A stretch of 64,000 bases of DNA from Pedobacter sp. ok626 (GTDB lineage: Bacteria; Bacteroidota; Bacteroidia; Sphingobacteriales; Sphingobacteriaceae): positions 422,014 through 486,013 of the forward strand of contig NZ_FNEX01000003.1 of the NCBI RefSeq assembly GCF_900100435.1. Reading direction: 5' to 3'. Position 1 is the stretch's first letter. The number at the start of each line of letters is the position of its first letter. The notes below the pieces were generated by a model. It was not told the origin of the DNA. It worked only from the letters and a program-made list of their open reading frames with translations, and did no database searches. Positions 8,962 to 18,345 of the stretch are shown piece by piece. The translations under genes and the position numbers were made by a program.

Positions 8962-9152
8962 TAATACATTCTTTTTTTAAATACCCTCTTTTAACGGGGG
9001 GCCTAAAAAAAAATTGTATCTTAAAAGTTACAGAAGAAAAAGCTAAAAAAGTCCACAAAACGGGGAAAAATGTCCCCAATTATAATTTGCGGCCGATTTT
9101 TTGCAGCTACAGCATGTGTAAAGTAGATTTACAAATATTAAACGCTCACTCT

Positions 9153-9170
9153 ATATGACTTTAATATGAC
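9153..9170. promoter_or_regulatory. Direct repeats ATATGAC with 11-bp period, upstream of the lyase gene
   Basis: ATATGAC occurs at 9153-9159 and 9164-9170, one helical turn apart, in the 229-bp gap between the epimerase stop and the lyase start. Spacing of this kind is common for dimeric activators. No exact TAnnTTTG element was found between it and the lyase start, so the regulatory role is speculative. Confidence 0.25.
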
Positions 9171-9190
9171 ATATCACAGTGAAATATAAG

Positions 9191-10312
9191 TTAAATTCTT
9201 GTGCTAAATATGACGTTTTGATCAACCATTTTGATTCTTGAACGCTTTTTCACCTCCTTATTTGAACAATAGAACATTTTATACCATTCTATAAAGTTAT
9301 GTACCCCCTCTTTTACGGATACTTTAGGCGTATAATCTAATTCGTCCTTTAATCTGGAGATATCAGCCCAGGTGTCTGCTACATCACCATCTTGCATCGG
9401 CAAATATTCTTTATTAGCAATAACGCCAATATTGCGCTCTATTTCATTTATAAACTCTAAAAGACTTACAGGTGCTCCCCTTCCTATATTGAATATACTG
9501 TATGGGGCTCTAGAACTTGCAGGATCTGGCTCAAAGGCGTTCCAGGTTGCATTATGTACTGCTGGTTTATCTATTAGGTGCACTATGCCCTCAACGATGT
9601 CATCTACGTACGTAAAATCCCTGCTCATATTTCCATTATTAAAAACTCTTATTGGTTTACCCTCCATTATTGCTTTGGCGAATATAAATAAAGCCATATC
9701 TGGTCTACCCCATGGACCATAAACAGTAAAGAACCGTAAAGCCGTAGTTGGAATATTAAAAAGGTGGCTATATGCGTGTGCCATTAACTCATTACTTTTT
9801 TTAGATGCGGCATATAAGGAAATCGGATGATCGACATTGTTATTGACAGAAAAAGGCATTTTTTTATTTAAACCATAAACACTTGAGGAGCTTGCGTACA
9901 ATAAATGTTTGATTTTTGCATACCTGCAACATTCCAGAATATTTAAAAATCCATGAATATTCGATTCTAAATAGGCCTCTGGATTTGTTAAACTATATCG
10001 TACACCGGCTTGGGCTGCTAAATTGCATACGGCGTCAAAATGATAAGTACTAAAAAGATCAAGCAGGCCTACTTTATCAGTGAGGTCCAACTTAACGAAT
10101 GTGTAGTTGCTGTATTTTGTACTTTTTACAGCTGTATTGTATGCAATTAGCTCCTTGGAAATACCACTCTCTTCCAGACGGGCATATTTTAAATTAACAT
10201 CATAGTAGTCGTTGATTATGTCGATCCCAACCACTTCATCCCCTCTTTCTAATAAACGGTTTGCCAAGTGAAAGCCAATAAAGCCCGCAGTGCCTGTTAC
10301 TAAAATTTTCAT
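9191..10312 (-). CDS. NAD-dependent UDP-glucuronate 4-epimerase-like enzyme
   Basis: 373 residues. Extended-SDR Rossmann motif GTAGFIG near residue 7, then DIINDYYDVNLKYARL, a segment typical of CapI/LpsL-type UDP-glucuronate epimerases. The active site has SSSSVYG and the YAASK Tyr/Lys pair. RFFTVYGPWGRPDMA and FNNGNMSRDFTYVDDI complete the family signature. It would interconvert UDP-GlcA and UDP-GalA in the cytoplasm and provide a galacturonate-type residue, consistent with a pectate-lyase homologue next door. The last 20 residues (basic, then VDQNVIFSTRI) extend beyond the usual end of the family. Confidence 0.88.
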   Translation of the reverse strand: MKILVTGTAGFIGFHLANRLLERGDEVVGIDIINDYYDVNLKYARLEESGISKELIAYNTAVKSTKYSNYTFVKLDLTDKVGLLDLFSTYHFDAVCNLAAQAGVRYSLTNPEAYLESNIHGFLNILECCRYAKIKHLLYASSSSVYGLNKKMPFSVNNNVDHPISLYAASKKSNELMAHAYSHLFNIPTTALRFFTVYGPWGRPDMALFIFAKAIMEGKPIRVFNNGNMSRDFTYVDDIVEGIVHLIDKPAVHNATWNAFEPDPASSRAPYSIFNIGRGAPVSLLEFINEIERNIGVIANKEYLPMQDGDVADTWADISRLKDELDYTPKVSVKEGVHNFIEWYKMFYCSNKEVKKRSRIKMVDQNVIFSTRI

Positions 10313-10327
10313 ACGATTAAGGTTTAA

Positions 10328-11404
10328 TTATGAATTAAGATTATTTAAAATAGAATTGATGAAGGTTTTCGGTGTTCGACTCTCCAGGTATTTCATTCTA
10401 TCAACCACTTTATTTACTTCCCGATCTACTATCAGTGATTCTAAGGCCTGTGTCAAGGCCTGAGTATTGTTAACTTCTACTTTAATAATTGATGGAATAT
10501 CTTCAATACCTCCTGCACAAAGTGTGGAAATAACTGCGTCATTTACGGCCATCATTTCAAGTAAAACATTTGGAAATCCTTCCATTATTGAAGAAACAAC
10601 ACATAGTTTAGCTTTTTTAAAATATGGAATGGGGTTGTCAATATGCCCTTTCAGAATCACCCGTCCATCCAGGCCCATTTCATTGATTAAATGATGAAGA
10701 TGCGCTCGTTCCCGGCCTTCCCCTAAAATCAATAGCTTTAAGTTTTTATGCTGATCTGCAATATTTGCAAATGCGTGAATTAATATTGAAAACCCCTTTT
10801 CAGGAATCAGGCGCCCTGCAGTGCAAACAAAATCTTCATTCGCAAGATCTTCAGGTAAAGACTCCTCAGCTTTCTTTAATATCTGATTTAAGTCAATCGG
10901 GTTTTCTTTAATTACGGCTTTGTTATTTGGTATAAACTTGTTTTGTTTCAGCAGTTGATTCCGCATTATTGCCGTCTGACATACGATTAAATTAACTGCC
11001 GGATACCCCAATTTATATGCAATTTGATAACTTATTTTCTTAACACCTGTGTAACGGGTAAATACGGAGGTACATTCACGGACAATCAAATTTGATTTTA
11101 TATATCCTATGCGTTTGAGCAAACCTAAATACGAATTAAGATAAGGATGCGTACTTATAATTGTATATCCCTTTCTGTAGGGAAAAAGCGCTTTTACAAG
11201 GATTAAAAACCCGATGAACATCGGCCCCTCTGTTAAATATTGTACGCTTTGTTCTTTAGGTATCAACAGACGGGAATTAAACAAACGTTTCAGAAATATC
11301 AAAGGGTTATTCGTTACACCAGCTGCCATGCGCAAGATGTTTTCCGCTCCACCTGCATAATTAGACATGGAAATAAATAGCAACTTTTGAGAAGGAGAAT
11401 TCAT
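10328..11404 (-). CDS. Glycosyltransferase, GT4 family
   Basis: 358 residues, GT-B fold. The N-terminal acceptor domain contains SNYAGGAEN. The donor domain has VCTAGRLIPEKGFSILIHAF, LILGEGRERAHL and VVSSIMEGFPNVLLEMMAVNDAVISTLCAGG, the glutamate-rich nucleotide-sugar site of retaining GT4 enzymes. No membrane segment; expected to work at the cytoplasmic membrane on the lipid-linked repeat unit. It lies 15 bp upstream of the epimerase gene. Sugar specificity cannot be deduced. Confidence 0.88.
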   Translation of the reverse strand: MNSPSQKLLFISMSNYAGGAENILRMAAGVTNNPLIFLKRLFNSRLLIPKEQSVQYLTEGPMFIGFLILVKALFPYRKGYTIISTHPYLNSYLGLLKRIGYIKSNLIVRECTSVFTRYTGVKKISYQIAYKLGYPAVNLIVCQTAIMRNQLLKQNKFIPNNKAVIKENPIDLNQILKKAEESLPEDLANEDFVCTAGRLIPEKGFSILIHAFANIADQHKNLKLLILGEGRERAHLHHLINEMGLDGRVILKGHIDNPIPYFKKAKLCVVSSIMEGFPNVLLEMMAVNDAVISTLCAGGIEDIPSIIKVEVNNTQALTQALESLIVDREVNKVVDRMKYLESRTPKTFINSILNNLNS

Positions 11405-11415
11405 TTTATAAATTA

Positions 11416-12324
11416 TTAGGAACGGATTCGTCTTACCATTTTTTTCAAAGGCATAAAGGCTGAATACACTTTTCGTTTGCCATCCAAAAATATCCTGTCA
11501 TTCACGAAACTTATGGTATGCAGTCCCATGTTGTAAGGCGCTTCCGGAGATAATTCAAATTCAGCTTTTTGTGAAAAAGCATTTTCAGTAAGCTGCGTAA
11601 TTTTATTAATCATTATCGAACCACCGTAACGGTGATTCGAATTTTGAGATGGTCTGTAAAGTTCCCCGTCGACAATAAATAGGTTTCCTGCTCCCCTGGA
11701 TTCTTTACTTTCAACAGAAATTGGGTTTAAAGCGTGTCCGGTAAATCCCCCATCTAATGTATCTGCATAAAAAATATATAACTCGTTCTTCTTTTGTGAT
11801 ATACTGGTAAAAAGCCAATACTTATCCTTGTAAAATATTAAAGAGCTGTCTACATAGGCAGCACCTTCCAAAAGGATTCTTTTTTTTTGCAATTGAATAG
11901 AACTTTCTGGTTTTAGATGGTATAGGCTTACTTCCAGAGCTTCAGAAGTTTCAGGTATACAATAAAAATCCGAGGCTTCTTTAAAAATGTATGGGTAAGA
12001 CAAATGGATACCTTCTGGTAAAATCCCGGATACTGTTTCTTTATTTTTAAAGTCAAGATTCTTAATTACTCTAATTTTCCCTTTACCCTCCCAAAAATTT
12101 AACTCCTCGTAATAGATATAAACATCATTATCTATTTTTATTGCAAATGGATCGGCAGAATAATCCGCTCTATCTTCTTTCAACCACGATATTCCCGAGC
12201 GTAATCCTTTGTTTGAAATCAGACTTTCTGGAGTCTGCCATACATAACCTATATTCCATTTGCTGGCTGTGAATAATTTATCAATCAGATTGCTTATGAC
12301 TTTGTTTTCTACGGGTGTGTACAT
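11416..12324 (-). CDS. Predicted beta-propeller protein, GINT1 N-terminal-like
   Basis: About 302 residues from the ATG at 12324. The frame is open to 12447, but that start would overlap the upstream gene, while MYTPVENK gives the usual N-terminus. WNIGYVWQTPE, ADPFAIKIDNDVYIYYEEL, GIHLSYPYIF, YCIPETSEALEVSLY, YVDSSLIFYKDKYWLFTS and RGAGNLFIVDGELYRPSQNS give the repeated blade pattern of a GH43-like five-bladed propeller. This resembles the N-terminal half of plant GINT1 and bacterial proteins in surface-polysaccharide loci. No signal peptide. Role may be transfer or modification of a sugar; the catalytic function of the family is not established to my knowledge. Confidence 0.65.
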   Translation of the reverse strand: MYTPVENKVISNLIDKLFTASKWNIGYVWQTPESLISNKGLRSGISWLKEDRADYSADPFAIKIDNDVYIYYEELNFWEGKGKIRVIKNLDFKNKETVSGILPEGIHLSYPYIFKEASDFYCIPETSEALEVSLYHLKPESSIQLQKKRILLEGAAYVDSSLIFYKDKYWLFTSISQKKNELYIFYADTLDGGFTGHALNPISVESKESRGAGNLFIVDGELYRPSQNSNHRYGGSIMINKITQLTENAFSQKAEFELSPEAPYNMGLHTISFVNDRIFLDGKRKVYSAFMPLKKMVRRIRS

Positions 12325-12400
12325 AATATCCAATTTTAATGCAGTAAGTACTACCACATTTATGAAATATTTCGGGGAGAATCGTAATACGTAATAATCT

Positions 12401-13117
12401 TTATAGAATTTTTGACATGAGCACCATTGGGTATGGCAGGTAGTCACTTTCCAATTTTAATTTACCGCCAAAACCGTCTTTAAATTTATTGATCTGGAAA
12501 AGTGATTCATCTTTTGTATCCATAGCATAACCGCCTAAATCATATTCCACAAAGCCTAACTTTTTGAAGTGCTTCATATCCATAAAATGAAGTAGTCGAT
12601 TGGCACGGCCAATGATAGCCCGCGTTTGAGAATCGACTACATCCCTAAACAAGGACGCTGAATGAAACAGTCTTACACGTTTTAAACTCTCATCTATAAT
12701 ATAAGAATGCATCACAACTTCTTTTTCGTCATATTCAGCCTTTGTTATGACTAAGTTTGTATCGTAATTGTTGATGCTATTATTTAATAGTCCCAGGCCC
12801 TTTGTCTTTGCAAATTGATTGTAAAAGTTCTTGAAATGCTCAACATCCGGTTCTACAGAAGCAGTGATAGACTCTTTTTCTGCTCTTCTAATTTCATAGC
12901 TTGTATTTTTTTCAAAACCTGCCAGCAACTGTGTTTCATCTTGAGTAAGATCTACAACTTTTGTGAAAAAGTTCTCCCGTTTATAGCCTAACACAGGTTC
13001 ACAATGAGCACTTTGCTTATATAGCGTAGTTAAACAGTTCCAAATACTAGGTTTGGAACTGTACCAAACTACCTGACGATTAAAAAAACTTACAACCTTA
13101 ATTTTAACACGAAGCAT
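12401..13117 (-). CDS. FemAB/GNAT-fold transferase (copy 3, short form)
   Basis: 238 residues. GFEKNTSYEIRRAEKE and the C-terminal YDLGGYAMDTKDESLFQINKFKDGFGGK are diagnostic of the FemAB-like GNAT superfamily: glycine-rich loop, then K(F/W)K.GFGG. It is shorter than the two relatives at 2381 and 4897 and has a different N-terminus (VVWYSSKPSIW), so it is a separate subfamily rather than a third copy by recent duplication. It probably decorates an amino sugar of the repeat unit; donor unknown. Confidence 0.72.
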   Translation of the reverse strand: MLRVKIKVVSFFNRQVVWYSSKPSIWNCLTTLYKQSAHCEPVLGYKRENFFTKVVDLTQDETQLLAGFEKNTSYEIRRAEKESITASVEPDVEHFKNFYNQFAKTKGLGLLNNSINNYDTNLVITKAEYDEKEVVMHSYIIDESLKRVRLFHSASLFRDVVDSQTRAIIGRANRLLHFMDMKHFKKLGFVEYDLGGYAMDTKDESLFQINKFKDGFGGKLKLESDYLPYPMVLMSKIL

Positions 13118-13151
13118 AATAATTGGATAAAATTCTAAAGCATCATTCCAC

Positions 13152-14006
13152 TTAATTTTTCCTCATTAGTAGTGCGAGACTCGTAATATTCGAATTAAGT
13201 TTCGTGTCCCAAGGCAAAGTACCTAAAGGTAAAACAACTAGATTTGCGCCTTCTCTAATAAGACGTTCGGTAGCTGAATAAGGCCCTGTAATGGTGAAGT
13301 TATCAGACCATAAAGGTTTTCCCTCTGGATAGTAATCGTGCAGCAAAATCACTCCATTTTTATGGAGTGATTTTAGAGCCAATGGGATTTCCTTATATAC
13401 GGTTGCTGCCGAATGATCCCCATCAAGGAATATAAAGTCAAATTTCTTTTGACTATTTAAGTATTTTAAAGAATTACCTGTGACAAAATTGACTATATCT
13501 CCATAATTTAACTCATTTATCATTTGAATCGGAGAATATTTAGTCCCATATTCTTCCCATGGTTTTTCTGAAGCCGAATTTACATCCCGGATATCTAAAG
13601 TGGTAAAATTAACAGGTTTATTCTTTTTTTGATTTTTGAAGAGAGCCGCAGCAATATTGATCGTGGACGCTCCTATATGGGTTCCAATCTCCAAAACAGA
13701 TGTTGGTTTAAATTTATTGATGAGGTAATATATAGCTCGTCTATCACCAGGATTAACGCCACCAGATCCATTAGGGACATTAAAAATGTCCATGTCTTTT
13801 TTCGACTCCTCCCAAATACGCTCGGTTTCTTCGGAGTTGAAAATTTCAGATAAAGACACATCTTTCTTAGGCATTAAGTTTTCTGTTACACAATATTGCC
13901 TTTCTAACGAATTAAATTCTCTTAATTCTTTTGTTCTGATTAATGTACGGATGTTAGTTTTAATAAAATCCGGCAAAATCTGTCTTAATGTTCTTTTTAG
14001 TATCAT
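13152..14006 (-). CDS. Class I SAM-dependent methyltransferase (Methyltransf_24 type)
   Basis: 284 residues. Motif I is SVLEIGTHIGASTINIA (SAM-binding glycine loop). KFDFIFLDGDHSAATVYKEI and HKNGVILLHDYYPEG follow, the acidic metal- and substrate-binding segments of the catechol-O-methyltransferase-like Methyltransf_24 group, often found in O-antigen and capsule loci. The likely role is O-methylation of a sugar or uronate carboxyl of the repeat unit. The N-terminal 60 residues form a basic/helical lead-in with no recognised domain. Confidence 0.82.
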   Translation of the reverse strand: MILKRTLRQILPDFIKTNIRTLIRTKELREFNSLERQYCVTENLMPKKDVSLSEIFNSEETERIWEESKKDMDIFNVPNGSGGVNPGDRRAIYYLINKFKPTSVLEIGTHIGASTINIAAALFKNQKKNKPVNFTTLDIRDVNSASEKPWEEYGTKYSPIQMINELNYGDIVNFVTGNSLKYLNSQKKFDFIFLDGDHSAATVYKEIPLALKSLHKNGVILLHDYYPEGKPLWSDNFTITGPYSATERLIREGANLVVLPLGTLPWDTKLNSNITSLALLMRKN

Positions 14007-14098
14007 TTTTATGAGCTTTGTTTTTTAATACTTGTTCCGTTTTTTTGAATGGTCTCTAAACTCCATTTTTAAAATTAAAACATATTGATAGAAGGTAA

Positions 14099-15940
14099 CT
14101 AAGCGAATATAGCTTCGGGTTTTGACTTACTTTTTTGACCTTTTAACCATTGAGATAACACTAATAATTTCCAGATTTGAGGAGATCTGTTCCATTTTCC
14201 GGTCATGTGTTCTTGAATAATTTCTTGCGTTCTTTTTACATTTATACCAGGAATATTTTTTAATTCGGAAACAGTAAGATGGTCTAAAACATATTCCTTT
14301 AACTCGTTTCTAAACCAATCTTGAAATGGCATGGTAAATCCTGCTTTTGGTCTGTTGAAAAAATTTGCAGGTACATAATCAAACAGAATGTCTTTGATAA
14401 TTTTCTTTTGTGTTCCGTAATTAAACTTAAAGTTGCTAGGCAAACTCCTGCTAAATTCAATTATCCTATAATCCATTAGCGGCGATCTTGACTCTAAAGA
14501 GAAAGCCATGGAAGCTCTATCTACCTTAGTATTGATATCCTCAACCAGGTATGTTTTGATGTCAAAATCAGAAATACGTTCCAATAGTGGTTTATCAGGA
14601 TTTGTTAATATGTGCATAAAAGGATTATCAAGGCCCAGATCCTTTTCCAGTACCCAGGAATTCTCCATGCCACCCAGCATTTTAACATACAAGGTTTCTA
14701 TATCCTTAAGGGAAATCCCCATAGCGATCAGTTTGTGCTGATAATTTGGTGAAAGATTAATCACTGATGCAATGGTTTGTCTGAAGGCCAGAGGAAATCT
14801 AAACAATGACTGAACAGTATTAATCCATTTATATCTGTGATAGCCAAGGTATCCTTCATCCCCTGCATCTCCACTCAATGCTACCGTTACATGTTTTTTA
14901 GTATGTTTGGTTAACAGCATCATCGGTATTGCACTTGAGTCTGCAAAGGGCTCATCATAGTATCTAGAGAAATTATGTATAAGCTCAATTCCTTCCTGGT
15001 AATTACATTCGATAATGTGATGTTCGGTTGATAGATGTTTAGCTACCTTCTCAGCATATATACTTTCATCGAAGCGTTTTTCATTAAATTTTATGGAGAA
15101 GGTTTTAACGTTATCAACCATTTGTGAAGCTAGGGTAGCTATTAAGGAAGAATCAATACCTCCTGAAAGGAATACCCCTAAAGGCACATCTGAATGCATT
15201 CTTATCTTAACAGAATCATACAATATCTCCTTTAACTCGTTTTTGGCATCGATATAACTACCTTCAAACTTATTATCCCATTTATAATCCAGATCCCAAT
15301 ATTTATCTATTTTTAATGAACCGGTATAAAGGTCATATTTAAAACTATGACCTGCTGGAAGCTTCTTAACTTCTTTCCAGATTGATCTGGGCTCTGGAAT
15401 ATATCCCCATATAAAATATTCATTAATGGCTTGTTCATCGACCGTTAAATATCTTCCTTCGTTAATTTGGGATGGCTGGCTGGCAAACTCAAAATCTGCA
15501 CCTTTATGACTAAAATAAAAGGGTTTCTTTCCAAATCTATCTCTTGCTCCAAAAAGCTCCTTTTTGATAGAATCATAAATGGTGAAAGCAAACATTCCAT
15601 TGAATTGTTTGACACAATCCGGTCCATATTCTAGATAGGCAGCACAGATAACTTCTGTATCTGAAGTGGTATTAAAATGATAGCTTTTCTTTTGAAGGTT
15701 CGTTTTAATATCCTGGTAATTGTAAATTTCGCCGTTAAAAACAATCTTAAGATGTTGATAGGAAAATGGCTGATTAGATCTAGGATCGAGATCGATTATA
15801 GACAACCTATTATGTCCAAGTACAAGGCCTTCAAATTGCTGAAATGCCGAATAGTCAGGCCCCCGGAAATTGATTCTAGCCAATTTGGCTTTAATAATTT
15901 CATCACTATATTTAATCGTAGATCCGTATATACCACACAT
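14099..15940 (-). CDS. asnB: Asparagine synthase-type glutamine amidotransferase (AsnB-like)
   Basis: 613 residues. The start is set at the ATG at 15940, giving MCGIYGS with the catalytic Cys2 exposed after Met removal; the frame upstream (to 15967) would bury it. The N-terminal glutaminase domain has NFRGPDYS and GHNRLSIIDL; the C-terminal synthetase domain has GVFLSGGIDSS, the ATP pyrophosphatase P-loop, and ALSGDAGDEGYLGYHRY. True asparagine synthesis cannot be excluded, but in polysaccharide loci (e.g. Pseudomonas WbpS) AsnB-like enzymes amidate uronic acid carboxyls. With a nucleotide-sugar dehydrogenase and uronate epimerase present, sugar amidation is the preferred inference. Confidence 0.88.
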   Translation of the reverse strand: MCGIYGSTIKYSDEIIKAKLARINFRGPDYSAFQQFEGLVLGHNRLSIIDLDPRSNQPFSYQHLKIVFNGEIYNYQDIKTNLQKKSYHFNTTSDTEVICAAYLEYGPDCVKQFNGMFAFTIYDSIKKELFGARDRFGKKPFYFSHKGADFEFASQPSQINEGRYLTVDEQAINEYFIWGYIPEPRSIWKEVKKLPAGHSFKYDLYTGSLKIDKYWDLDYKWDNKFEGSYIDAKNELKEILYDSVKIRMHSDVPLGVFLSGGIDSSLIATLASQMVDNVKTFSIKFNEKRFDESIYAEKVAKHLSTEHHIIECNYQEGIELIHNFSRYYDEPFADSSAIPMMLLTKHTKKHVTVALSGDAGDEGYLGYHRYKWINTVQSLFRFPLAFRQTIASVINLSPNYQHKLIAMGISLKDIETLYVKMLGGMENSWVLEKDLGLDNPFMHILTNPDKPLLERISDFDIKTYLVEDINTKVDRASMAFSLESRSPLMDYRIIEFSRSLPSNFKFNYGTQKKIIKDILFDYVPANFFNRPKAGFTMPFQDWFRNELKEYVLDHLTVSELKNIPGINVKRTQEIIQEHMTGKWNRSPQIWKLLVLSQWLKGQKSKSKPEAIFA

Positions 15941-15967
15941 AATTTTAGTTGTTATGTCTATAATCAA

Positions 15968-17026
15968 TTAAGCCATTAAGTTCTCATATTTTACAGCCAC
16001 CTTATCCAGGGCACATTTTTGATAAACGTCTTCTTTTATAGCTAAAGAATCCCATTTTATTGAACAAGCTTTTAGAATCTGCTTTTTAAAATCCTGAAGA
16101 TTGCCCTGCTCTACAATAAAACCATTAAAGCCATTGCGGATAAGGCCAGAAACTCCTCCCACCCTGAAGGTAACCACCGGTATACCTACCGATAATGACT
16201 CCAATACAACATTGGGGAAGCCTTCAGTAAATGAGCTGAGTACCATAAGGTCATGTTTTGTAAGGAGACTGTTTACCTCTGTAATTTGACCTGAAAAAAA
16301 TATCCGGTTTTCAATCTTTAATGATTTTGCATTTGAGATGATTTCAGTTTTTAGTGGCCCATCTCCAACAATTGTTAATGTATAATTTTCAGGGAGTTCT
16401 TTGAATATATTGAGTAAGCGGTCGAATCCTTTTTCTTTTGCCAAACGTGCAACAATTATCAATTTCTTTTGAATGGAGGGAGAGATTCTTTCTTTAATAA
16501 AACCTGTGTATAAAACAGGGTTCGGAATTATAACAAGTTTTTCATCAGGGATGTCAAATTCATCGGCAATCGCTTCTTTCATTTCTTTGGATTGACATAC
16601 AACCGTATCGAATTTTTTATAAGAAAACTGAGTAAAAAGGTTCCAGAATTTTGCTTTGAATCCCTCAAAATGTCTCATTTGCTCCGGAATATTGGATGCC
16701 CTGGCGATCAGATTAGGTATGGTTACAAATAGGGAAACCAATGCAACCAGAATATTGATGTGATCTGTAGTAGAAAATACAGCAAACGGTTTTTCTTTTT
16801 TGATTAGTCTTAGTAATTTGAAGAATGATAAAGATGCTTTTGAAGTTTTGAGATCTATGAAATTAACATCTTCAATATCCATAGAGAAACATTTATCACG
16901 TGAATCTAAGAAGACAACACTGACATCATAGAGGATTTTATTAAATCCTTGCGACAAAATCCAAAAAACACGTTCTGAACCTCCAGCTCCAAGTGAAGCC
17001 ACTATAAAGAATATTTTCTTTTTCAT
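15968..17026 (-). CDS. Glycosyltransferase, GT4 family
   Basis: 352 residues, GT-B fold. The N-terminus has the glycine-rich VASLGAGGSERVF acceptor loop. The donor domain has IIVARLAKEKGFDRLLNIF, TIVGDGPLKTEI and VLSSFTEGFPNVVLESLSVGIPVVTFRVGGVSGLI. Acts on the undecaprenyl-linked intermediate. Ten bases separate it from the polymerase gene upstream, and it runs to within 28 bp of asnB, indicating one transcript. Confidence 0.88.
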   Translation of the reverse strand: MKKKIFFIVASLGAGGSERVFWILSQGFNKILYDVSVVFLDSRDKCFSMDIEDVNFIDLKTSKASLSFFKLLRLIKKEKPFAVFSTTDHINILVALVSLFVTIPNLIARASNIPEQMRHFEGFKAKFWNLFTQFSYKKFDTVVCQSKEMKEAIADEFDIPDEKLVIIPNPVLYTGFIKERISPSIQKKLIIVARLAKEKGFDRLLNIFKELPENYTLTIVGDGPLKTEIISNAKSLKIENRIFFSGQITEVNSLLTKHDLMVLSSFTEGFPNVVLESLSVGIPVVTFRVGGVSGLIRNGFNGFIVEQGNLQDFKKQILKACSIKWDSLAIKEDVYQKCALDKVAVKYENLMA

Positions 17027-17036
17027 TTACCGAGAT

Positions 17037-18326
17037 TTATATTAAAATTCGATCCTGTGGTTCACCATTCATTTTCCATTGTACATGGACTTCCTGATGA
17101 CTATTGACTTCATTTTCGGCTTCTTCTAAATCTTTATTATTCTTTTGAATTTTCAAATAATGAAGTATGCTAAAAAATAAAAAGACCGTCGGACCATCTG
17201 CACTTAAAAGCCAGGCATTATGCGACAAAGAATTAATTGTGACCGCTAGAAAAGAAAGAATCAAACAAATAAGTAAGGCATATTTTTTCTCTCGTACATG
17301 GTTAAGAACACTTCTAAATGCCCCAATTATTTTATAGTATAAGGCTATAAGAAATCCCAGACCAAGAAATGGACCCAGGTAGGTAAAAAACATCAGATAA
17401 GCATTATGCGAGGTAATTCCAGATCTGAATACTTGGTTACGGTAAATTACATCACCCCAGTTTTTTCCATAAAATATAAGCCCATATGGGTATTCAGCGT
17501 AGATTCTTAAATTTTCCTTAAGGAGTGTTGATCTGTTGTATTCACCATCATCCTGCTCATTTTTAACCAGAATATTCTCAGCTCCTTTGCCTTTGCTGTC
17601 AAAACCATCCTTAAGTACATATGTGTATAGTAATACGCTGGCAATTACAGTTATCCCGATGATGTAGACCGCTTTATATTTATAGTAGATTAACGAGAAC
17701 AATAAGACCGAAGCAATAAACCCAACAAATACAGACCTTTGCATACCTAAAAAAATGAAAACCAGGCAGATGGATAAGACTAAAGCTTTTACTAACCATT
17801 TTTTTTTAAATAAATACGCATAAATAAAAATGAATGGAGTAAGGGCAGCCAACTGATATCCAAAAGTAAATTGATAAGCTGCTATACCAGAAGGACTTTG
17901 AATGACTTCCTGACCGGCTAATAGCGCCCTAAGAGGATTAATATAACTCTCGTTAAAATGATTAAGTACCATGATGACCGCGGAAAACGCTAGCAGAGAA
18001 AAGAATATCAGGATAGAAAGCTTAAATCTCTTCGAATTTGAGCCAACGAAATAGCTAAAATAAAGGGCACAAATGAAAATTGATATTAAATTAACCGTGA
18101 AGAGTTTATAGTCGTCCACCCCTACTATGTAATAAAAGAAAAATGCAAGGAAAAAAATCAGAAGTTCTTTGACGTACAAAAAAGAAGCCCCAGGTTCTTT
18201 AAAAACAAACACCAATGGGAGACCAAACAATATGGGAGCTGGAATTCTGAAGAATTCTGTAAAAAAGACTCCAAATGATAATGCAAACAAATACAAAATC
18301 ATAAATACTACTGTAATAAATTTCAT
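17037..18326 (-). CDS. Wzy-like polysaccharide polymerase / O-antigen ligase family membrane protein
   Basis: 429 residues with about ten to eleven hydrophobic segments. A large periplasmic loop (about 255-310, KGAENILVKNEQDDGEYNRSTLL...) precedes SGITSHNAYLMFFTYLGPFLGLGF, the His-containing segment typical of the Wzy/WaaL superfamily. The C-terminus is charged and cytoplasmic. Position between glycosyltransferases and together with a Wzx flippase supports a polymerase rather than a ligase, but the two are not separable by sequence alone. Confidence 0.8.
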   Translation of the reverse strand: MKFITVVFMILYLFALSFGVFFTEFFRIPAPILFGLPLVFVFKEPGASFLYVKELLIFFLAFFFYYIVGVDDYKLFTVNLISIFICALYFSYFVGSNSKRFKLSILIFFSLLAFSAVIMVLNHFNESYINPLRALLAGQEVIQSPSGIAAYQFTFGYQLAALTPFIFIYAYLFKKKWLVKALVLSICLVFIFLGMQRSVFVGFIASVLLFSLIYYKYKAVYIIGITVIASVLLYTYVLKDGFDSKGKGAENILVKNEQDDGEYNRSTLLKENLRIYAEYPYGLIFYGKNWGDVIYRNQVFRSGITSHNAYLMFFTYLGPFLGLGFLIALYYKIIGAFRSVLNHVREKKYALLICLILSFLAVTINSLSHNAWLLSADGPTVFLFFSILHYLKIQKNNKDLEEAENEVNSHQEVHVQWKMNGEPQDRILI

Positions 18327-18345
18327 ATTTAATCTATTTGAATTA

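Noticed and set aside
8996..9001. G6 run upstream of the lyase gene as a phase-variation tract
   Set aside because: Only six bases and outside coding sequence; too short to be persuasive.
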